From Pseudomonadota bacterium (GTDB taxonomy: Bacteria > Pseudomonadota > Alphaproteobacteria > Rhizobiales > Xanthobacteraceae), in the NCBI GenBank assembly GCA_963205465.1, contig CAUJKG010000017.1:1-6045 (forward strand): a stretch of 6,045 bases of DNA, written 5' to 3'. The notes under the pieces were generated by a model. The model was not told the origin of the DNA. It searched no databases and worked only from the letters and a program-made list of their open reading frames with translations. Below are positions 5,812 to 6,045 of the stretch, one piece after another. The translations under genes were made by a program, and so were the position numbers. Positions within the stretch are counted from its first letter, which is position 1; each line of letters begins with the position of its first letter.

Positions 5812-5826
5812 TTAATGTGGGGTTAA
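5812..5826. promoter_or_regulatory. CtrA-binding box in the fliX promoter
   Basis: TTAA (5812-5815), seven bases (TGTGGGG), then TTAA (5823-5826) form an exact match to the CtrA consensus TTAA-N7-TTAA. It is the only such match I see in the window. It sits 26-40 bases before the fliX ATG, where CtrA would overlap the -35 of a fliX promoter, with CATAGT (reverse strand 5810-5805) as a possible -10. CtrA control of early (class II) flagellar genes including fliX is established in Caulobacter. Confidence 0.8.
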
Positions 5827-5831
5827 AAGCC

Positions 5832-5846
5832 CGGCAGATGTTGCCG
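5832..5846. promoter_or_regulatory. Inverted repeat resembling an FlbD (ftr) enhancer site
   Basis: CGGCA (5832-5836) and TGCCG (5842-5846) form an inverted repeat with a 5-base spacer. On the reverse strand it reads CGGCAACATCTGCCG, which resembles the CGGCAA core of Caulobacter ftr elements as I recall them. Its centre is about 105 bases upstream of the GG of the sigma-54 promoter for flgI, a normal enhancer distance, and it adjoins the CtrA box of fliX. The assignment to FlbD is inference. Confidence 0.45.
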
Positions 5847-5916
5847 CCCGGCCTGGACTTCTTTGCCGCGAGCGCCCGGCCCCAAAAAGCAGAAATCACT
5901 GAAAACGAAATAAATT

Positions 5917-5929
5917 CAATGCCTTGATT
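5917..5929 (-). promoter_or_regulatory. Candidate IHF site between enhancer and sigma-54 promoter
   Basis: The reverse strand reads AATCAAGGCATTG, a full match to the IHF core WATCAANNNNTTR. It lies within the most AT-rich part of the window (about 5882-5929), between the ftr-like repeat and the sigma-54 promoter, where IHF bends DNA in many sigma-54 promoters. The A-rich flank is on the TTR side rather than next to WATCAA, which is not the classical arrangement. Confidence 0.45.
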
Positions 5930-5941
5930 GGGCCGCGCCGT

Positions 5942-5958
5942 TTGGCATGGCGTTCGCA
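5942..5958 (+). promoter_or_regulatory. Sigma-54 (RpoN) promoter for flgI
   Basis: TTGGCATGGCGTTCGCA contains the invariant GG (5944-5945) and GC (5956-5957) with exactly ten bases between, and differs from TGGCAC-N5-TTGCA at two positions only. Transcription would start near 5969, giving a leader of about 38 bases to the ATG at 6007. This fits a class III, FlbD-activated flagellar promoter of the Caulobacter type. Confidence 0.75.
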
Positions 5959-6006
5959 GAGGATCTTCCAGCGTTTTCACCATCGACCCGCTGGGGAGCC
6001 CTGTCG

Positions 6007-6045
6007 ATGAATAAGATGGTTCGTTTTCTGCTCGGCTTATTCCTC
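6007..6045 (+). CDS. flgI: Start of a divergent gene, probably P-ring protein FlgI (truncated by window edge)
   Basis: Only 13 codons are visible: MNKMVRFLLGLFL, a positively charged start running into a hydrophobic stretch, as in a Sec signal peptide. The ATG at 6007 has GGGGAG (5993-5998) with 8-base spacing; the in-frame ATG at 6016 is less well placed. The identity rests mainly on context: it is divergent from fliX, as flgI is in Caulobacter, it has a sigma-54 promoter, and the cluster holds flgA and flgH but lacks flgI. FlgI is exported to the periplasm to form the P-ring, so a signal peptide is expected. Another secreted flagellar protein cannot be excluded from so short a piece. Confidence 0.65.
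   Translation, partial: MNKMVRFLLGLFL

Overview
The window is a stretch of alphaproteobacterial chromosome. It most likely comes from a Rhizobiales/Hyphomicrobiales relative (Bradyrhizobium/Rhodopseudomonas-like), judged from high GC, gene content, a one-cysteine DksA, FliX, and CtrA- and EcfG-type promoter motifs. This is inference from protein and motif recognition; no search was run. Composition looks even, and there are no insertion sequences, tRNAs, rRNAs or CRISPR arrays.

Layout. Positions 1-2360 (+) hold a tightly packed flagellar basal-body run: the C-terminal three quarters of flgG (distal rod), flgA (P-ring chaperone) and flgH (L-ring lipoprotein). A strong hairpin terminator at 2455-2485 follows. 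Positions 2583-4475 (+) hold a non-flagellar insert: a 66-residue orphan protein, a DAO-family FAD-dependent oxidoreductase starting at a GTG, and a small two-helix membrane protein. A perfect general-stress (EcfG-type) promoter sits directly in front of the oxidoreductase. Positions 5786-4498 (-) hold fliX, dksA and a small three-helix membrane protein that begins 3 bases after the dksA stop. At the right edge, divergent from fliX, the first 13 codons of a gene that is probably flgI (P-ring) begin at 6007.

How it works together. FlgG, FlgA, FlgH and FlgI build the rod and the P and L rings. FliX is the alphaproteobacterial factor that couples basal-body assembly to flagellar transcription. 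The 220-bp fliX/flgI divergent region is the most informative non-coding part. It contains an exact CtrA box (TTAA-N7-TTAA), a CGGCA/TGCCG inverted repeat resembling an FlbD (ftr) site, an AT-rich stretch with a full IHF core match, and a sigma-54 promoter (GG-N10-GC) with a good Shine-Dalgarno before flgI. This matches the class II/class III flagellar control known from Caulobacter crescentus.

I see no wholly new system. The points most worth following are the compact fliX/flgI switch, the stress promoter that seems to yield a leaderless GTG-start mRNA for the oxidoreductase, and the unrecognised small proteins placed inside the flagellar cluster.
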